Positions 7,691 through 10,052 of a stretch of DNA of 10,052 nucleotides are shown piece by piece. Each line of letters begins with the position of its first letter. Within the stretch, counting starts at the first letter, position 1. The notes beneath the pieces are model-generated. The model was given only the letters and a program-made list of their open reading frames with translations, did not search any database and was not told where the DNA came from. The position numbers and the translations under genes are program-made. The stretch is taken from the NCBI GenBank assembly GCA_964637725.1, contig CAZWXH010000066.1:1-10052 (forward strand), read 5' to 3'. The DNA comes from CAZWXH01 sp964637725. GTDB lineage: Bacteria; Bacillota_I; Bacilli_A; Erysipelotrichales; Coprobacillaceae.

Positions 7691-7767
7691 CAAATATCTA
7701 TAAGAGTATTCGTTTTCCCAAGAGAGAATACAAGATATGGAAATAGCTACCTTTAGGTAGTTTTTTT
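7691..7767 (+). ncRNA. Candidate structured leader RNA (attenuator or unrecognised riboswitch)
   Basis: Between the promoter and the gene lies a roughly 77-nt element. Stem P1 pairs ATATCT (7694-7699) with AGATAT (7733-7738); stem P2 pairs GTATTC (7706-7711) with GAATAC (7726-7731), nested in P1 with an asymmetric internal loop (ATAAGA on the 5' side, one A on the 3' side). The 14-nt P2 loop contains TTTCC (7714-7718), which can pair with GGAAA (7739-7743) just after P1 to form a pseudoknot. A terminator follows. It does not resemble preQ1, fluoride, purine, SAM, guanidine or T-box consensus as I know them. The helices are short and AU-rich, so chance pairing is possible. It could also be a free small RNA. 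Confidence 0.4.
7745..7767 (+). terminator. Intrinsic terminator in the leader of the peptidase-like gene
   Basis: CTACC (7747-7751) and GGTAG (7756-7760) form a stem with a TTTA tetraloop, followed by seven Ts (7761-7767). It lies only 18 nt before ATG 7786, after the upstream promoter, so it would attenuate expression of the following gene unless it is bypassed. The A residues at 7741-7743 that could lengthen the stem are also part of the proposed pseudoknot. Confidence 0.8.
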
Positions 7768-7785
7768 CTTACAAAGGAGACCATT

Positions 7786-8370
7786 ATGAAAGAATTAAAT
7801 ATATGTCAGATATATGAGAATAAGCAGTGTATTGGCTATGGTGGAAATCAGGAATGGTTTACAAAGAAATGGGCTAAACAGGCTGGTTGTGCCAGTGTCC
7901 TCGCCAGCAATCTTTTTGCTTTTTATAATCAACAAGTTCAATATGATAAAAACACTTTTTTAATAATAATGGAAGAGATGTTTGAAATTATGAAACCAGG
8001 AAGAATGGGTTATCCTTATCTTTATAAGTTTGGTAGAACTTTTCAACAACATATGCAAGAAAAAGGTGTTGCACTAGTGCCTATCTATCAAAAGAAATCT
8101 TTATCTTATAAACATGCATTAACTTTTGTTTTGGATTGTATTGATAATAATCAATTAGTAGGAATGTTAATTCTTTATCATCATGCCAAGGAATTAGAAG
8201 AAGATAATTGGCATTGGATATGTATAACAGGATATCAAAAACAAGATCAAGAATATGATATAATCTTCTCTGATTGTGGAGAAAGAAGAATTATAAAGGC
8301 AAGTATACTGTTTGATACAAGAAGTCAAAATATTTTTAAAATGGTGACATTTAAAAGGAATCCTCAATAG
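7786..8370 (+). CDS. Papain-like/C39-like cysteine peptidase-fold protein
   Basis: This 194-residue protein has no signal peptide or membrane segment, so it is probably cytoplasmic. It shows the pattern of C39-like papain-fold proteins: a conserved YGGNQEWF stretch (18-25), then KQAGCASVLASNL with the candidate nucleophile Cys35 at the start of a helix, then WHWICITGY with candidate His143, and FSDCG with candidate Asp163. The order Cys-His-Asp and the local hydrophobic strand contexts fit a peptidase or a peptidase-like hydrolase; activity is inferred, not shown. The ribosome site AAAGGAG (7773-7779) is strong. It is preceded by its own promoter, a candidate structured leader and a terminator, which suggests conditional expression. 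The substrate is unknown. The last codons lie in a hairpin shared with the convergent rlmA. Confidence 0.75.
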   Translation: MKELNICQIYENKQCIGYGGNQEWFTKKWAKQAGCASVLASNLFAFYNQQVQYDKNTFLIIMEEMFEIMKPGRMGYPYLYKFGRTFQQHMQEKGVALVPIYQKKSLSYKHALTFVLDCIDNNQLVGMLILYHHAKELEEDNWHWICITGYQKQDQEYDIIFSDCGERRIIKASILFDTRSQNIFKMVTFKRNPQ

Positions 8371-8379
8371 GATTCCTTT
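8354..8379. terminator. Hairpin between convergent genes overlapping both coding ends
   Basis: AAAGGAATCC (8354-8363) pairs perfectly with GGATTCCTTT (8370-8379) around a 6-nt loop. The left arm encodes the last residues of the peptidase-like protein, and the right arm overlaps the rlmA stop. The T tract is short on the plus strand (TTT) and slightly longer on the minus strand (TTTT), so termination is more convincing for rlmA. Confidence 0.75.
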
Positions 8380-9184
8380 ATGGTTTATAAATAGTGATTT
8401 TGATGTCTATAGTGACATTAAAATCATTGAGTGTATCTAAGATGTATCGTCTTTCTTTTTTGATATGATAATAATGAGGTGTCATTTTAAGAAGATTTAA
8501 AGTATCTTCTTTATTTCTTAAGTGAATTGTTTTCTTAAAATCATAACTTTTAATGACTTCAAAAGGTTGACGGATAAATTCATCAGATTTTATTTTGACT
8601 TCATCATAGATTAATTCTTTAAATTCAATGAGGTGTTTGTTGTTAGCTGTGACATGAATCATATATCCGTCTTCTTTTAAACAACGTTTAATTTCATCTG
8701 AATTAACAACTGTAAATAATGCTGTTATAACATCTAAAGAGTGATCAACGATAGGAATGTTTTTTGAGTTACCAACAATCCAATAAATATCTTTAGTATA
8801 TTTTGATGCCATATGAATACCATCTTTTGAAATATCTAAACCATAGATTGTACAATCGTTATCTAGTTCTTGCTTCATACGATATGTATAATACCCTTCA
8901 CCACAACCTAAGTCTAAAATATGCATATCTTTATGATTGTTTTGTTTTATATAATCAATAACTTCATTTAAAATAACATCATAATAGCCTTGATTTAAAT
9001 GTGCTTTTCGACAAAGTAAACTCTCTTTATTATCACCAGGGTTATTGGTTGATTTATCAGGGTTTAATAATAGATTAATATATTGACTCTTAGCAATATC
9101 ATAGCGATGATTAGCACTACAATAATATGTTTTTTCATCTAATAAGAGTGGTTGATGACATTTTGGGCATGCAAGTTTATGCAT
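8378..9184 (-). CDS. rlmA: 23S rRNA (guanine-N1)-methyltransferase RlmA
   Basis: From ATG 9184 the protein is 268 residues, matching the family length (about 270). This start has a strong AAGGAGG (9197-9191) and puts the N-terminal zinc finger at residue 6; a longer frame up to 9286 would cross the promoter. The zinc ligands are C6, C9, C22 and H26 (CPKC...CSANH). Then come PGDNKESLL (49-57), the SAM-binding motif DLGCGEGYYT (91-100), a GLDIS motif after the next strand, NKHLIEFKELIYDEV and LLKMTPHYY near the C-terminus, all closely matching RlmA of E. coli and TlrB-type proteins. The family methylates N1 of a guanine in helix 35 of 23S rRNA: G745 in Gram-negatives (RlmAI), G748 in Gram-positives (RlmAII), the latter affecting macrolide and ketolide response. 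The G748 position here is inferred from lineage. Confidence 0.95.
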   Translation of the reverse strand: MHKLACPKCHQPLLLDEKTYYCSANHRYDIAKSQYINLLLNPDKSTNNPGDNKESLLCRKAHLNQGYYDVILNEVIDYIKQNNHKDMHILDLGCGEGYYTYRMKQELDNDCTIYGLDISKDGIHMASKYTKDIYWIVGNSKNIPIVDHSLDVITALFTVVNSDEIKRCLKEDGYMIHVTANNKHLIEFKELIYDEVKIKSDEFIRQPFEVIKSYDFKKTIHLRNKEDTLNLLKMTPHYYHIKKERRYILDTLNDFNVTIDIKITIYKP

Positions 9185-9206
9185 TGTATCCCTCCTTTTT
9201 TCAAAC

Positions 9207-9235
9207 ATTATAACATGTTTACTTTTGTTTGGAAA
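9207..9235 (-). promoter_or_regulatory. Candidate extended -10 promoter of rlmA
   Basis: On the minus strand TGTTATAAT gives a perfect TATAAT (9212-9207) with an upstream TG, 17 bp from TTTCCA (9235-9230). The -10 lies inside a short dyad AAACAT-N6-ATGTTT (9203-9220). Confidence 0.6.
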
Positions 9236-9247
9236 TATTGGTATAAT
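9218..9247 (+). promoter_or_regulatory. Candidate extended -10 promoter of the small protein-TrmH operon
   Basis: TGGTATAAT gives a perfect TATAAT (9242-9247) with an upstream TG, 18 bp from TTTACT (9218-9223). It overlaps the rlmA promoter on the other strand, so the two should compete for polymerase. Confidence 0.65.
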
Positions 9248-9270
9248 AGAAATAATAAGGAGGTAAGAAA

Positions 9271-9537
9271 ATGGGACTGTTTTCAAGAAAGGTTGCTATT
9301 GATTATGAGGCTTTATTTAAAGAACAATATAAGTCTATTAATAAGTTAATGATACAAGTACATAATGAAATGGATTATGTTATTAAGGAATCATTATTAG
9401 AAGTTGTTGTAGAAAAATATAATGAGTTAATTGAATGTATTGAAAAAGGGGCTTCACAAGATAAGGAACATTTTTTATCTTTAAGAGAAGGCGCAAAAAA
9501 AGAACTTCAAATGATAAAAGACATTAATGCAGAGTAA
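9271..9537 (+). CDS. Small helical protein of unknown function
   Basis: This 88-residue protein has a near-ideal ribosome site AAGGAGGT (9257-9264) and its own promoter, so it is very likely translated. I do not recognise the family. It begins MGLFSRK, then appears almost wholly alpha-helical and highly charged, with amphipathic stretches at about 10-55 and 62-85 and no cysteines except one (in ELIECIEK). There is no signal peptide or membrane segment. Its end overlaps the start of an RNA methyltransferase gene by 11 bases in another frame, so the two are co-transcribed and perhaps translationally coupled. A role linked to RNA modification or a small partner protein is possible, but only from context. 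Confidence 0.8.
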   Translation: MGLFSRKVAIDYEALFKEQYKSINKLMIQVHNEMDYVIKESLLEVVVEKYNELIECIEKGASQDKEHFLSLREGAKKELQMIKDINAE

Positions 9538-10052
9538 AGAAAGAGTAGATGATATTGTGAAAATTTATAAAAAAGGGGAAGAAACTTCTTATTCATTAGG
9601 AGTTTTTCCAACAATAGAATTATTAAGACAAAGACCTCAAGATGTAAAAAGAGTTGTTGTTCATTCAGATATTGAAAAGAATAACGGATATCCTGTTATA
9701 AAAGAGTTGTGTAAAAAACATCATATTTCTATCGAAATTCATGATAAGACAATTGATAAATTAAGTCCGAAGAGTAACTGTTTTGCGATTGGCGTTTTTA
9801 AGACATATCAAGCACCCGTTCAAGATGCTAATCATGTTGTTTTAGTGAATCCGATGGATATGGGAAATATGGGAACAATCATGCGAACAATGTTAGGTTT
9901 TGATTATTATAATTTGGTTATTATTAAACCAGCGGTTGATATCTTTGATCCTAAAGTTATTCGTTCTTCGATGGGCGCAATATTTCATTTGAATATAGAA
10001 TATTATGATAATTTTATAGATTATTATCAAAAATATAAACATCATGAGTTTT
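9527..10052 (+). CDS. SpoU/TrmH-family RNA methyltransferase, 3'-truncated
   Basis: The frame starts at ATG 9527, the first ATG after an in-frame stop at 9515, and runs off the window after 175 residues. The N-terminal part (about 20-95) resembles the RNA-substrate-binding domain of TrmH-like enzymes, with SLGVFPTIELL and a later CFAIGVF strand. The SPOUT catalytic domain starts at about 103 with VVLVNP. Motif 1 is NPMDMGNMGTIMRT (108-121), including N114 and Arg120; motif 2 is VIRSSMGAIFH (144-154). Motif 3, which completes the knot and SAM pocket, lies beyond the window. Such enzymes make 2'-O-methyl ribose in tRNA or rRNA; the exact target is not predictable here. Its ribosome site is weak, consistent with coupling to the overlapping upstream gene. 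Confidence 0.92.
   Translation, partial: MQSKERVDDIVKIYKKGEETSYSLGVFPTIELLRQRPQDVKRVVVHSDIEKNNGYPVIKELCKKHHISIEIHDKTIDKLSPKSNCFAIGVFKTYQAPVQDANHVVLVNPMDMGNMGTIMRTMLGFDYYNLVIIKPAVDIFDPKVIRSSMGAIFHLNIEYYDNFIDYYQKYKHHEF

Noticed and set aside
7691..7767. Leader RNA as a T-box, preQ1, fluoride or guanidine riboswitch
   Set aside because: None of the conserved motifs I know for these classes is present, and the element is too short for a T-box.
9185..9286. 34-residue N-terminal extension of RlmA
   Set aside because: It crosses the divergent promoters and ribosome sites; ATG 9184 has AAGGAGG and places the zinc finger as in E. coli RlmA.
9152..9349. 65-residue plus-strand ORF
   Set aside because: Crosses the start of rlmA, both promoters and the start of the 88-residue protein; a shadow.
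1..10052. Mobile element, prophage, CRISPR or defence island
   Set aside because: No integrase, transposase, repeat array, toxin-antitoxin or defence domain is visible; all genes share the same AT-rich codon style.

Overview
The window is AT-rich with tight gene spacing, strong AAGGAGG-type ribosome binding sites and short hairpin terminators. This points to a low-GC Gram-positive bacterium (Bacillota). The style and gene mix would suit a gut Erysipelotrichia/Coprobacillaceae-like lineage, but that placement is inference. No transposase, integrase, phage gene, tRNA, rRNA or CRISPR array was seen, and it reads as ordinary chromosome.

Layout. 1-714 (+) is the C-terminal bulk of an ABC-2 type transporter permease whose start lies outside the window. 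A bidirectional hairpin terminator separates it from a minus-strand pair, a LysR-type regulator (2731-1880) followed by a glycerate kinase (1880-750), which overlap by one base. A 100-bp divergent promoter region with a perfect 17-bp inverted repeat separates this pair from two plus-strand ABC exporter half-transporters (2832-4532 and 4532-6265). These also overlap by one base and look like the two halves of a heterodimer with one degenerate and one canonical ATP site. A second bidirectional terminator follows.

6781-6287 (-) encodes a small three-helix membrane protein of unknown function. 6906-7634 (+) encodes an acyl-ACP thioesterase of the FatA/FatB type. A short intergenic region (7635-7785) then holds a perfect inverted repeat, a promoter, a possible pseudoknotted leader RNA and an intrinsic terminator, all before the start of a 194-residue papain-like/C39-like cysteine peptidase-fold protein (7786-8370). 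The convergent neighbour 9184-8378 (-) is the 23S rRNA guanine-N1 methyltransferase RlmA. A compact divergent promoter region leads to an 88-residue helical protein (9271-9537), which overlaps a SpoU/TrmH-family RNA methyltransferase (9527 to the window end, 3'-truncated).

How they fit together. The best-supported functional units are the LysR-glycerate kinase operon, the heterodimeric ABC exporter (possibly controlled from the shared divergent operator region) and the small protein-TrmH pair. The most unusual sequence is the leader at 7691-7767. A transcript from the proposed promoter would begin almost exactly at the first stem, carry two nested helices plus a possible loop-to-tail pseudoknot, and run into a terminator upstream of the peptidase-like gene. 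It resembles no riboswitch class I recognise, but its stems are short and AU-rich, so it is a candidate only.
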